The notes: generated by a model from the sequence alone, not told the origin. DNA of 64,000 nt from Streptomyces sp. H39-S7 (GCF_027158205.1 NZ_JAPVLU010000001.1:62001-126000), one strand, 5' to 3'. Positions 34,685-43,385 are shown, counted from the stretch's first letter. Numbers and translations: made by a program.

Positions 34685-35254
34685 ATGGCAGGCAACAACG
34701 GCGCCGAGATCCGCGTCGCGGGCACCGGCAGGATCCTCGTCGCCCCGCTCGGCACCGCCGGTCCGGTCGACACCGTCGCCGCCTGGGACGCCACGAAGTG
34801 GCGCGACCTCGGCTACACCACCACGGACGGCATCAAGTTCAACAAGAAGGACAAGCTCGACCCGGTGGAGACCTGGCAGTCGGTGAGCCCGGCGCGCTTC
34901 ATCTACGCCGACCGCGACCTGACCGTGAAGTTCCAGCTGCTCCAGCTGAACAAGGACACGTTCCCGTTCTTCATGGGCGGTGACGCGGTGGTCGCCGGGA
35001 CGCCCGCCGGACAGTTCAAGTACGACCTGGCCACCACCCCGAAGCAGGACGAGCGGGCGCTGGGCATCGAGTTCACCGACGGGACGGCGGCCACGTACCG
35101 CTTCTACATCCCGCGCGGCCAGGTCACCGAGACCGAGGAGCTCTCCATGACCCGCACCGGCGCGGTCAAGCTCGGCGTCACCTTCACGGCGCTGGCGCTG
35201 GACGACGTCAAGCCGCTGGCCACGATCCTGATGAAGGACCCGGCCTACGTCTGA
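34685..35254 (+). CDS. Major tail tube protein
   Basis: 189 residues, beta-rich, starting MAGNNGAEIRVAGTGRILVA and containing ATKWRDLGYTTTDGIKFNKK, then SPARFIYADRDLTVKFQLLQ and FYIPRGQVTETEELSMTRTG; this is the pattern of actinophage/siphovirus major tail proteins that stack as hexamer rings to form the tail tube. AAGGAGTTCTG places a strong ribosome binding site before ATG 34685. No sheath gene follows, as expected for a non-contractile tail. Confidence 0.9.
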   Translation: MAGNNGAEIRVAGTGRILVAPLGTAGPVDTVAAWDATKWRDLGYTTTDGIKFNKKDKLDPVETWQSVSPARFIYADRDLTVKFQLLQLNKDTFPFFMGGDAVVAGTPAGQFKYDLATTPKQDERALGIEFTDGTAATYRFYIPRGQVTETEELSMTRTGAVKLGVTFTALALDDVKPLATILMKDPAYV

Positions 35255-35332
35255 TCCATCTCCTGGGCCGCCCGCGCCCCACCCCTCCGCACCTTCCGCG
35301 TCCTCCCGACGTCCTCCCGAATGGAGAGCAGC

Positions 35333-35641
35333 ATGGCCGGTTTCAACGTCAACGCCGCCCGCGCCCAGCGCCTCGAAGCACTCGGCCGCGCGTGGACCTT
35401 CGAGCTCGACGGCGACACCTTCGAGCTCCCCACCGAACTGAACCGCGCCACCGCCCGCAAGCTGCGTGACCTCGACGACAACGACATCGACGGCCTGCTC
35501 CAGCTCCTGCTCGGCAGCGGTCAGTTCGACCGCTTCAACCAGCACGAGGTCACGATGCAGGACATCGGCGCCATCCTGGAGGCCTACGGCCAGGAGACCG
35601 GGCTCGGCCTGGGGGAAGGCTCAGCCTCGGCGAGTTCGTAG
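35333..35641 (+). CDS. Tail assembly chaperone, short form (lambda gpG equivalent)
   Basis: 102 residues: NVNAARAQRLEALGRAWTFE, DTFELPTELNRATARKLRDL, LLQLLLGSGQFDRFNQHEVT and MQDIGAILEAYGQETGLGLG, a typical actinophage tail assembly chaperone between tube and tape measure genes. GGAGAG precedes ATG 35333. The zero-frame ends at TAG 35639-35641, eight codons after the slippery sequence GGGGGAA at 35611-35617. Confidence 0.9.
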   Translation: MAGFNVNAARAQRLEALGRAWTFELDGDTFELPTELNRATARKLRDLDDNDIDGLLQLLLGSGQFDRFNQHEVTMQDIGAILEAYGQETGLGLGEGSASASS

Positions 35642-36039
35642 ACGAACACGCCGAGGCCCTCGAGGCGGACCTCCTCCGCCATTACGGCCTCGACCTCCTC
35701 GACTGGCACCGCGGCCGGCTCTCCAGCCGCCGCCTCTCCGTCCTGGTCGCGCACCTCCCCCGCGACAGCGCCACGCTGCGCGAACTCCACGGCGAAGCCG
35801 CCGACTGGTCGGTGACGGACTACCTGCTGGCCGCCGCGGTCGACCATCTCGCGGAATCCAACTGGATGTTCGCCACGGTCAATCGCGACGAGGACACGGA
35901 TCCGCTGGAGTTCCCGAAGCCGGTCCCGCGCCCCGGCGACACGCCGGACGCCACCAGGGGCAGCAACCCCCCGGAGCCCGCAGGGCAGGACTCGCCGCCG
36001 CGTCCGTCGGACACGGAACTCATGCGCTTCTTCTCGTGA
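35333..36039 (+). CDS. Tail assembly chaperone, -1 frameshift long form (lambda gpGT equivalent)
   Basis: Ribosomes slipping back one base at GGGGGAA (35611-35617) would read codon 95 (GAA) and continue from base 35617 in the -1 frame: RLSLGEFVDEHAEALEADLL then RHYGLDLLDWHRGRLSSRRL and VTDYLLAAAVDHLAESNWMF, ending at TGA 36037-36039. The fused protein is ~235 residues. The -1 frame has no plausible start of its own near the junction, codes in the Streptomyces style and has the T-domain pattern of phage chaperones, which binds the tape measure. The C-terminus is Pro/acidic. Frameshifting is inferred from sequence. Confidence 0.85.
35611..35617 (+). promoter_or_regulatory. -1 ribosomal frameshift slippery site GGGGGAA
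   Basis: In the zero frame the heptamer reads G GGG GAA, the X XXY YYZ form used by many tail assembly chaperone genes (lambda uses GGGAAAG). Slippage gives GGG GGA, so both tRNAs keep their pairing at two or more positions. It lies 24 bases before the zero-frame stop. Confidence 0.85.
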
Positions 36040-36096
36040 GGTCCGGGCGGCGGAGTCTCGTCAGGTCGCGGACCGGCTCCGTCGCCCAGATACAAC

Positions 36097-36498
36097 TCAT
36101 CCAGCTATGACGATCATCAGCGTACCGACCAGGAAGATCATCTCTATTCCCATCATCCACCACAACGAGAACCACGCCTCGGAGCGCTTTTCAAGTTCTC
36201 TGATGCTACGGGCTCTGCGGTCGGGATTTTTCGGATCGAAAACAATATCGATTTCCTCTCCCGCGTACCCGAACGGGCCGGCAGAGAGGGGAGAGATATA
36301 AATGGTTTTATACCCGTCGGCATCCGCGAACTCAAAGCTGGTGGAGTATCTCCCCTCGGATACCGAAGACCCTCGGCATAATCCAGGTACTCGAATTCCA
36401 ACTCGCCTGAGCCTGCGATCCACCAGCAGGGGGTATATCCCGAGCCAGACCAGAAACGGTAGCGGAATCAGCGACGCCACGATACCCACCCACACCAT
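36097..36498 (-). CDS. DUF3592-type membrane protein, inverted within the tail cluster
   Basis: 133 residues: N-terminal helix (WVGIVASLIPLPFLVWLGIY), a soluble segment with EGRYSTSFEFADADGYKTIY and FGYAGEEIDIVFDPKNPDRR (the GE.. V.YDP.NP signature of DUF3592), and a C-terminal helix pair (WFSLWWMMGIEMIFLVGTLMIVI in outline). ATG 36498 has a weak ribosome binding site. GC content and third-position bias are visibly lower than in neighbours, and it opposes the tail operon, which suggests a later insertion (a moron-like gene). Confidence 0.7.
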   Translation of the reverse strand: MVWVGIVASLIPLPFLVWLGIYPLLVDRRLRRVGIRVPGLCRGSSVSEGRYSTSFEFADADGYKTIYISPLSAGPFGYAGEEIDIVFDPKNPDRRARSIRELEKRSEAWFSLWWMMGIEMIFLVGTLMIVIAG

Positions 36499-36582
36499 TT
36501 GATTCACGCGATGGAGGCTACACGCGGTTGCCGGTCCACCGCAAGGAACGAACAGCGTGCACACGACTCCGATAGGGGAGAC

Positions 36583-37206
36583 ATGGGACTGAAGAATGAT
36601 CTCATCCACTACCTCTGGACGAAGGACGAAGTCAGTGCGGTCAAGCACAAACTGAACGGCATCAGCACAACTGTTGATGTCTTGAAATTCGCTTTGGCCG
36701 GCATATCCCTCGGTCTCACTCCGGTAAAAATCGACTTCACGGGCCTCAAGATCGACGAGAAGGGAGTTGTCCTCGCGGGAGTCCAGAAGTTCGTCTGGCC
36801 GTACGCCCGAGACGCCAAGGCCAAACTGGAAGCCGCCAGCAAAAAGTTCGATCTCAGTACCAAAAAAGCCGAGACGGCTTATAAGGAAGCGAAAAAGGCG
36901 AAGGACAAGGCTGATCGCTTGGTGGCTGCACGAGGATCCGCAGGCAGTCCCGAATCGCCGGACTCCGAGGCCAGAAGGAAATCCGCCCTCGCGGAAGCGA
37001 GAAAACAGAGGAACAAGGCGCGCGAGGACCTCAGAGAGGCGGGTAATGCGTACACGAAGATGAAAGAGATCGACGCGTCCATCAAAGCCGCGGCAGGAGA
37101 TATCACAAAAGCAGAGGAGGAGGCCAAGAAATCCTACGAGGAGCTTCAAGGGAAGGTCCGGAATCTGGGTGCCGCCGCCCACCGGCTTGCCTCCAGTCTC
37201 GCATGA
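36583..37206 (+). CDS. Coiled-coil protein of unknown function, upstream of the tape measure
   Basis: 207 residues. MGLKNDLIHYLWTKDEVSAV leads into a helix, a short middle part (VKIDFTGLKIDEKGVVLAGV), then a long Ala/Lys/Glu-rich coiled coil from about residue 95 to the end (AKAKLEAASKKFDLSTKKAE, EARKQRNKAREDLREAGNAY). AGGGGAG precedes ATG 36583. Base composition is lower in GC than neighbours, like the inverted DUF3592 gene next to it. It may be a tail component associated with the tape measure, an effector or its immunity protein; nothing decides this. Confidence 0.65.
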   Translation: MGLKNDLIHYLWTKDEVSAVKHKLNGISTTVDVLKFALAGISLGLTPVKIDFTGLKIDEKGVVLAGVQKFVWPYARDAKAKLEAASKKFDLSTKKAETAYKEAKKAKDKADRLVAARGSAGSPESPDSEARRKSALAEARKQRNKAREDLREAGNAYTKMKEIDASIKAAAGDITKAEEEAKKSYEELQGKVRNLGAAAHRLASSLA

Positions 37207-37223
37207 CGACATAACTCTTACGG

Positions 37224-38390
37224 GTGGCCATGAATCTCAAGCAGGCAGTAGCCAGCGTTTCGACGAGTTTGACCGGTATGCGCAATGCGCTCACTCAGGC
37301 GTCCGCAGGCATGGGCAATCTGCAGAGGGGAACCCAAGCCGGCACTACAGCACTGAGCAAGATCAAGAGTTCCGGCGCCCAAGCCCAAGCGGGGATCAAC
37401 CAGACAAAGACCGCCGCAAGCCAGGGGCTTCCTGTTCTCCAGCGAATGAAATCCGGTACCGACGGAGTGAGCACCTCCTTCGGGAAGCTGCGGACCTCCG
37501 CCACCCAGGGCGGCACCGGGCTCAATCAGCTCAAGACCACACTCACCACCACCGACAGCTCCCTCGGGAAGGCCAAGGGCGGGGCGGACAAGCTCAAGGC
37601 CTCGCTCGATCGGCTGAAGACCGCCGCGGGCGGGTCGCACGCGGCGCTCAAGGACGTGCGGTCGCAGGCCGACGCCGTCGAGAAGTCCGTCGGGAAGGCC
37701 GGCAAGGGCGCCGACGGGACCGGGAAGGCGATGGGCGGGCTCGGAAAGGGGCTCAAGGGGGCGAGCCTCGCGCAGAAGGGGCTCAACCTGACCATGATGG
37801 CGAGTCCGTTCGGGCTGGTCATGGCGCTGCTGGCGCCGCTGATCACGCAGTTCGTGAACATGGACAAGGTCACCGCCCTGCTCAAGAAGGGCATGGCCCT
37901 CGCCTGGAAGGGGATCAAGTCCGGCGCGTCGAGCGCCAAGGACTTCCTGGTGCCGCTGATCAAGGGCCTGGCCAACGCGTACACGTTCCTGCCGCGCTCG
38001 CTGATCAGCATGCTGAACGGCATGATCGGCGCCCTCAACGGGATCAGCTTCACCGTTCCCGACTGGGTGCCGCACTACGGCGGCAAGCACTTCGGGGTGC
38101 ACATCCCCCGGATTCCCCAGATCCCGCAGCTCGCCGAGGGCGGTGTCGTCCAGCCGCGCGCCGGCGGCCGGCTGGCGCTGCTCGGCGAGGCCGGAGAGGC
38201 CGAGGCCGTCATCCCGCTCAGCAGGCTGGAGCGGGTGCTGGGGCACGGGTCGCCGGCCGGGGCGGCCGCGATGCACCGCCTCGCGCAGGCCGTGGAGCGG
38301 CTGGCCGAACGGCCCGTCGAAGTACGGGTCGACTCACAGACCATCGCCCGCGCCGTCCTCGTCGGACAGCGCCAGCTCGCACGGAGGTGA
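37224..38390 (+). CDS. Short tail tape measure protein
   Basis: 388 residues. The N-terminal half is helical with Thr/Ser/Gln/Gly-rich heptad-like repeats (LTQASAGMGNLQRGTQAGTT), followed by Lys/Gly-rich helices and one hydrophobic segment (LTMMASPFGLVMALLAPLIT) seen in tape measures. The C-terminus ends with the tape-measure signature QLAEGGVVQPRAGGRLALLG then EAGEAEAVIPLSRLERVL. Most phage tape measures exceed 600 residues; at ~0.15 nm per residue this one implies a tail of roughly 55-60 nm. Start GTG 37224 or ATG 37230. Confidence 0.85.
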   Translation: MAMNLKQAVASVSTSLTGMRNALTQASAGMGNLQRGTQAGTTALSKIKSSGAQAQAGINQTKTAASQGLPVLQRMKSGTDGVSTSFGKLRTSATQGGTGLNQLKTTLTTTDSSLGKAKGGADKLKASLDRLKTAAGGSHAALKDVRSQADAVEKSVGKAGKGADGTGKAMGGLGKGLKGASLAQKGLNLTMMASPFGLVMALLAPLITQFVNMDKVTALLKKGMALAWKGIKSGASSAKDFLVPLIKGLANAYTFLPRSLISMLNGMIGALNGISFTVPDWVPHYGGKHFGVHIPRIPQIPQLAEGGVVQPRAGGRLALLGEAGEAEAVIPLSRLERVLGHGSPAGAAAMHRLAQAVERLAERPVEVRVDSQTIARAVLVGQRQLARR

Positions 38391-38394
38391 GCGT

Positions 38395-39246
38395 ATGAGC
38401 AGCAATCTATGGATCGGATCCCCCCTGAGCGGCCTGCGTGAGATCACGCAGGCCGCTCGTTCGTGGGACCGCAGCGCGGATCTCGGGGTGACGGAGTTCC
38501 GTGCGCTGGACGGCGCGGTGACGCTGTCGCGCACCCGCTTCACCCCGCGCCGCACGAAGCTGTCGTGGGACTGGCTGCTGCCGGAGGACGCCCGGCACCT
38601 GGACCAGCTGGCACGCCGGGTGACCAGTTTCGGCGCCTTCAACAACAACAACGTGGAGCCGGGCCCGGTCGCGTTGATCGATCCGGCGGCCGCGAACCTG
38701 CTGGGCGCGCTGCAGGCGGCGGGCCGCTGCGGTTCCTCGCCGACCGAGATGGCCTGGTTCGCGGCCAAGGGGGCCGTGACGTTCAGCCAGTTCGTCGGCA
38801 ACGGGTGGATCGCGGCCACCAAGGCGGTGGACGACCAGATCGGATGGACGCACGGCACCTGGCCCGGCTGGCCGGTGGCCACGGGCATGCGGGTCTCCTG
38901 GCAACTGCCCAACGGATGGAACGAGACCGGGTGCACCGCACAACTGGACTGGAAGGGCCCGTCGGGTGACTACCTGTCCAGTACGAAGGCGACCGGCCGC
39001 GGCGTCAGCGCGGATGTCCCGGCGGGAGCGTGCTTCGTCACCCCCCTTGGGGTTCCGGGCCAGATCAGCGCCCTGATCGGCATCGACGGCGCCTGCCTGA
39101 CCGTCGACGGCCCGGCCGTCGCCGGCACGCCGGGCGACGGCTGCCCCGCGATGTGTGTCACCGGCTACACCGACACCCCCGCGCCGCGGCTTCCCCACCG
39201 CAACATCTCGATCGACCTGGTGGAGGTGAACAGTGCGGTCCGCTGA
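38395..39246 (+). CDS. Distal tail (Dit-like) protein
   Basis: 283 residues: MSSNLWIGSPLSGLREITQA, SLSRTRFTPRRTKLSWDWLL-like segment (around residues 42-62), FGAFNNNNVEPGPVALIDPA and a C-terminal jelly-roll-like region (ATGMRVSWQLPNGWNETGCT) ending HRNISIDLVEV. It lies between the tape measure and the large tip protein, the position of the distal tail protein in siphoviruses, and the C-terminal galectin-like fold fits Dit. ATG at 38395 follows GGAGG. It overlaps the next gene by 14 bases. Confidence 0.75.
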   Translation: MSSNLWIGSPLSGLREITQAARSWDRSADLGVTEFRALDGAVTLSRTRFTPRRTKLSWDWLLPEDARHLDQLARRVTSFGAFNNNNVEPGPVALIDPAAANLLGALQAAGRCGSSPTEMAWFAAKGAVTFSQFVGNGWIAATKAVDDQIGWTHGTWPGWPVATGMRVSWQLPNGWNETGCTAQLDWKGPSGDYLSSTKATGRGVSADVPAGACFVTPLGVPGQISALIGIDGACLTVDGPAVAGTPGDGCPAMCVTGYTDTPAPRLPHRNISIDLVEVNSAVR

Positions 39247-41629
39247 CCCGAAACTCATCGCGGCCCTCGCCTCGGGGGAGCGGACGCCCAGCCACACCAC
39301 CCGGCTCGGCGGCGCGGTCCTCGGCGGTGAACTGGCCGGCGGCCGGCTCCAGTCCTGGTCCGTGGAACGGTCCTACAACACCGACCTGCCCGCCGCCATG
39401 CGCGCGTTCTCCGGCAGCTCCGCCGCCCAGCTGGAACTGGACATCTCCGGCACGGAGGAGGACTCCGCGCCGCGGCTCTACTCCCCCTGGGCGCCCAGGC
39501 GCCAGGGCGACGTCGTCCGGCCGGGCCAGACGGTGGTGCACGCGGCGGGGCTCGACGGCCGTGACCTGCCCGTGTTCCGTGGCACGGTCCGCTCCCGCAG
39601 CGCGGCCTCCGGCGGCGACACGGTGCACATCACCGCGCTCGACGGCGCGGAGCGGCTGCGCGGGCCGGCGCAGTTCAACAACCCGTACTCGGGATTCGGC
39701 TGGAAGCGGCCGATCGCCTCCGAGGTCTGGTGCGTGGACGAACTCCTGCGCCAGGGCGGGCTGGCCAGCTGCCAGCCGCCGCGCGCACCGGAGGCCGACG
39801 CCCTCGACGCCAACGGGCAGGGCGACGCCAGCATGTTCACCGTGCTGTACGCCTCCCTGCACGGCGGGGTGAACTCCACCTTCGGCCAGCCCGAGACCGT
39901 GCCGGACCCCAACCAGTACACCTACGTCCGGGAGGGCGCGCCCTACACCATGGCGCTGCGGCCCAAGGCCCGGCAGCTGTCGATGGCGTGGGTCCCGCGC
40001 AGCCGGCTGCTCACGCCGAGCGCCGACCGCTGGCTGGTCGAGGGCCATGTGAACAGCGGGAGCGGTCCGGGTGACGTGGTCGAGCTGCGGCTGCGGCTCG
40101 ACCGGCGGGGCGCCGGCTGGGGCTACCTCTCCTTCAAGGTCGACTTCTCGACCGGCCAGGTCTTCATCGAGTCGGGCACCGAAGGCAGCACCGGGTGGTA
40201 CTTCCTGTGGCGCTGGGACGTGCTCGCCCGCCTCAAGGGCGCCTGGCACCTCGGCCTGCTCGTCACCCCGGCCACCACGGCGGGTGGCACGATGCCGACC
40301 ATCCAGCCGATGTTCGTCGGCCCGGACGGCGTGCGGCTGCTCGGCAGCTCGAACACCTACGTCGACCCGTCGGCCGCGCAGCCGGACGCCGAGCTCAGCA
40401 GCGTGCAGCTGATCACCGACATGGCCACCGAGGCCGTCCAGATCACCACCCGCATCCCGGCGTCCTTCACCTTCTCGGACTTCGCGACGCACGGCGTGAT
40501 CACCAGGTCCGTCGAGCTGGACGACCCCGTACTGCCGCTCCTCACCCTCCCCCGGGTGTCCGGCTCGCAGTGGGAGGCGATCAGCGAGATCGCCCGGGTC
40601 AGCATGTCCACGGCCGAGTTCGACGAGTACGGGGTCTTCCGCTGGCGCAACTACCTGCGGCTGTCGAAGCCGCCGGCGGCCCCCGACCTGACCGTGACCT
40701 CGCTGCGGGAGATCGCGGCCCTGACCGTCTCCGAGGAGATGGACGCGTGCCGCAACTACTGCGAGCAGCCCTACCAGAACTGGATGGGGCTCGGGTACGA
40801 CTACGGCGAGGATTTCAGTCCTGACGGTGTGCTGCAGATCCCGCCGGGCCGCTCGGTGGACGTCCCCTACCCCGTCCCCGACGAGGGGTTCGAGGTCGGC
40901 CCCCCGGTCCCGTACGACGACGCGGCCCCGCTCACGGGCGGCAGCCGGGTCCGTTTCGGTGACGCCTACGTGAAGGACGTGTCCGGCGGTGTGGCCGTCA
41001 AGGGCGCCGTGCTCGTCTCGGTCCGCCGGGTCGCCACGAACATGGTGCTGCGCTTCACCAACCGCGGCGCCAAGACGCTCTGGACGACCACCAAGGACGG
41101 CAAGCCGTCCATCATCGTCAGTCCGCTCAAGGCCAACGGCACGCCCGCCCAGTACAGCCGCGCCAGTTGGAACACCGACAGCCAGAAGTACTACGGCCTG
41201 CAGCAGTACGCCGCGACGGGTGCCGAATGGGTCCAGGACGGGGCTACCGCGCAGAAGCTGGCGAACACCCTCCGGGATGTGGGCAGCTTCCCGGTGCCGA
41301 CCCTCTCCGAGGTCGAGGTGCTGTACGACCCGCGCGTACAGCTCGGGGACGTCGTCCGCGTCCTGGACAGCACGGGCGCGGAACTCGACACCCTCGCCTA
41401 CGTGATCGGCATCCGCACCTCCGCCGTGGCCGGCACACCCGTGCAGCAGACGCTCACCCTGCGCGGCACCTCGTACAACGGAACGCCCTACGACCTGTGG
41501 CTGGCCGCCGATCCGCCCACCGACCCGGACGCGAGCCGGCTGCGTACCTACGCCGAGATCAAGAGCGCGCACGCGGCCCTGTCGGAGCTGACCGGCACCT
41601 CCTACCGCGCCCTCAAGGAGTACCTCTGA
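39233..41629 (+). CDS. Large tail tip/hub protein (Tal-like) with central lectin-like region
   Basis: 798 residues, the largest tail protein. The N-terminal ~190 residues (SHTTRLGGAVLGGELAGGRL, DTVHITALDGAERLRGPAQF) match siphovirus tail hub proteins. The centre (about residues 225-400; WYFLWRWDVLARLKGAWHLG, STGQVFIESGTEGS) is beta-rich like a LamG/ConA domain. The C-terminal third (TLSEVEVLYDPRVQLGDVVR, TPVQQTLTLRGTSYNGTPYD) resembles hub domains with an OB-like fold. It may form the tail tip and contact the cell surface. GTG start at 39233. Confidence 0.78.
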   Translation: MRSADPKLIAALASGERTPSHTTRLGGAVLGGELAGGRLQSWSVERSYNTDLPAAMRAFSGSSAAQLELDISGTEEDSAPRLYSPWAPRRQGDVVRPGQTVVHAAGLDGRDLPVFRGTVRSRSAASGGDTVHITALDGAERLRGPAQFNNPYSGFGWKRPIASEVWCVDELLRQGGLASCQPPRAPEADALDANGQGDASMFTVLYASLHGGVNSTFGQPETVPDPNQYTYVREGAPYTMALRPKARQLSMAWVPRSRLLTPSADRWLVEGHVNSGSGPGDVVELRLRLDRRGAGWGYLSFKVDFSTGQVFIESGTEGSTGWYFLWRWDVLARLKGAWHLGLLVTPATTAGGTMPTIQPMFVGPDGVRLLGSSNTYVDPSAAQPDAELSSVQLITDMATEAVQITTRIPASFTFSDFATHGVITRSVELDDPVLPLLTLPRVSGSQWEAISEIARVSMSTAEFDEYGVFRWRNYLRLSKPPAAPDLTVTSLREIAALTVSEEMDACRNYCEQPYQNWMGLGYDYGEDFSPDGVLQIPPGRSVDVPYPVPDEGFEVGPPVPYDDAAPLTGGSRVRFGDAYVKDVSGGVAVKGAVLVSVRRVATNMVLRFTNRGAKTLWTTTKDGKPSIIVSPLKANGTPAQYSRASWNTDSQKYYGLQQYAATGAEWVQDGATAQKLANTLRDVGSFPVPTLSEVEVLYDPRVQLGDVVRVLDSTGAELDTLAYVIGIRTSAVAGTPVQQTLTLRGTSYNGTPYDLWLAADPPTDPDASRLRTYAEIKSAHAALSELTGTSYRALKEYL

Positions 41630-42246
41630 TGTACCTCACCCCGCTCTGCCAGCTCCCCTATCCCGCGCCGTCCGACGCCGCCGACATCCCGGCGCACCTG
41701 CAGTCCCTGGCCACGGCACTGGACAGCCGTACGGTCCTGCGGTTCACGGACGCCGCCGACCGCACGGCGAAGGTGACCGCCCCGCAGGCCGGCATGGTCG
41801 CCTGGCTCACCACACCCGGGCTGCTCACCGTCTACAACGGCTCCGGCTGGGTGAGCGTGCACGAGCCCGCCGACAGCGGCTGGCAGACGCTCACCCCCGG
41901 CACCGGCTTCGTGGCCGGGGTCAACGGCCTGGCCGGGTATCCGGCGCTGCAGTACCGGAAGATCGACAACCGCGTGCACCTGCGCGGCTGGATCTCGCCC
42001 GCGACGGCCGGCACCGTCATCGCCCGCGCGTCGACCCTGCTGACCCTGCCGGCCGGCGCCCGTCCGGCCACCATCGCCGGCCTGGCCGCCATCTGCTCGG
42101 ACACCGTCACCGCCAACTACAACCAGGAGGGCACCACCCGGCTGGAGATCACCCCGGCCGGGCTGGTCCGCAACCTCGGCCAGAACACCGTCGCCGGATA
42201 CACCTTCATCGGCTTCCCCGACAACACGTTCTTCTTCGTCGACTGA
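41629..42246 (+). CDS. Putative tail-tip receptor-binding protein
   Basis: 205 residues; the ATG overlaps the stop of the tip gene (TGATG). N-terminal LTPLCQLPYPAPSDAADIPA then LQSLATALDSR is a common attachment segment in actinophage minor tail proteins; next TAPQAGMVAWLTTPGLLTVY, NGSGWVSV, and a beta-rich C-terminal domain (IDNRVHLRGWISPATAGTVI, NTVAGYTFIGFPDNTFFFVD) resembling phage baseplate upper proteins. It is the best candidate for host specificity but binding is inferred from position and fold pattern. Confidence 0.7.
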   Translation: MYLTPLCQLPYPAPSDAADIPAHLQSLATALDSRTVLRFTDAADRTAKVTAPQAGMVAWLTTPGLLTVYNGSGWVSVHEPADSGWQTLTPGTGFVAGVNGLAGYPALQYRKIDNRVHLRGWISPATAGTVIARASTLLTLPAGARPATIAGLAAICSDTVTANYNQEGTTRLEITPAGLVRNLGQNTVAGYTFIGFPDNTFFFVD

Positions 42247-42295
42247 GTCCGAGGACCCGTCCGCTCACTTCCCCGCTCCCGTGAGGAGTTCCGTC

Positions 42296-42517
42296 ATGCC
42301 TGAATCCACCCCTCAGACCCCTGCCACCCCCGTCACCCTCACCGACGACCAGCTCCGTCAGCTCGCCGACTCCGTCGCCGCACAGCTCTCCCGCTACCTG
42401 CTGCTCCGCGACCCGGTCCAGATCGGTGCCGGCGCGCCCGCGGGCACCGGCGACGACGGCGCCGCGATTCCCGTCATCACCGCCGATCCCGTCGGTTCCG
42501 GTTCGCCGGCCGTGTGA
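42296..42517 (+). CDS. Small phage-associated protein
   Basis: 73 residues, Pro/Thr-rich N-terminus, one amphipathic helix (LTDDQLRQLADSVAAQLSRY) and an acidic flexible end (TGDDGAAIPVITADPVGSGS). GAGGAG precedes ATG 42296. It lies between the receptor-binding candidate and the endolysin. No function known. Confidence 0.7.
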   Translation: MPESTPQTPATPVTLTDDQLRQLADSVAAQLSRYLLLRDPVQIGAGAPAGTGDDGAAIPVITADPVGSGSPAV

Positions 42518-42527
42518 GGAGGCCCCG

Positions 42528-43385
42528 ATGACCACCACTCCCCTGTCCGCCGACGGCTTCCTGCGCGCGCTGCGCGCCGAGGGCGTCCAGGTCACCGAGC
42601 ACGCCAACTGGTCCACCCACAACCGCAACCACATCGGCGCCTGGGGTCCCGTCAACGGAGTGATGCTGCATCACACCGCGGGCACCGACAGCATCGACTT
42701 CTGCCGCACGGGTTACCCCGAACTGCCCGGCCCCCTGTGCGTCGGAGTGATCGCCAAGGACGGCCGGGTCCACCTCGTCGGCTACGGCCGCACCAACCAC
42801 GCGGGGCGCGGCTCGCAGGCCGCGTACGACGCCGTGGTCGGCGAATCCGCGCAGCCCGCCCGGCCCGGTCCGGACGCCGTCGACGGCAACGTCCATTTCT
42901 ACGGCTTCGAGATCGAGAACCGCGGCGACGGCCGCGACCCGTACCCGCCGGCCCAACTCGACGCCGCCGAAAGGGTGTCGGCCGCGATCTGCCGCGCGCA
43001 CGGCTGGCACGGGGCGAGCGTGATCGGCCACAAGGAGTGGACCCGGCGCAAGGACGACCCATCGTTCTCCATGCCGGCCATGCGCGACCGCGTCACCGCA
43101 CGGCTCGGCGGCCGGCCGGGCCCGGCCCCGCAGCCCACCTACGAGCCGTTCCCCGGCGCCGCATTCTTCACGCCGGGGCGGCGCGGCGCGCTGGTCACCG
43201 CCGTCGGACGACGGCTGGTCGCCGAGGGCTGCGGCCGGTACGCGCAAGGCCCGGGCCCGGTGTGGACGGGGGCCGACCAGGAGTCGTACGCCGCCTGGCA
43301 GCGCAAGCTCGGCTACCGGGGCGGCGACGCCGACGGCATTCCGGGCCGCTCCAGCTGGGACCGGCTGCACGTCCCGCACACCTGA
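42528..43385 (+). CDS. Endolysin: N-acetylmuramoyl-L-alanine amidase with peptidoglycan-binding domain
   Basis: 285 residues. The Amidase_2/PGRP domain shows zinc ligand H48 or H49 in VMLHHTAG and the second His/Lys pair in VIGHKEWTRRKDDP (H168, K169). The C-terminus (VTAVGRRLVAEGCGRYAQGP, YAAWQRKLGYRGGDADGIPG) is the peptidoglycan-binding domain common in Streptomyces phage lysins. No signal peptide, so release needs a holin or cell lysis. In a tailocin it would open the producer cell. ATG follows GAGGAGG. Confidence 0.9.
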   Translation: MTTTPLSADGFLRALRAEGVQVTEHANWSTHNRNHIGAWGPVNGVMLHHTAGTDSIDFCRTGYPELPGPLCVGVIAKDGRVHLVGYGRTNHAGRGSQAAYDAVVGESAQPARPGPDAVDGNVHFYGFEIENRGDGRDPYPPAQLDAAERVSAAICRAHGWHGASVIGHKEWTRRKDDPSFSMPAMRDRVTARLGGRPGPAPQPTYEPFPGAAFFTPGRRGALVTAVGRRLVAEGCGRYAQGPGPVWTGADQESYAAWQRKLGYRGGDADGIPGRSSWDRLHVPHT

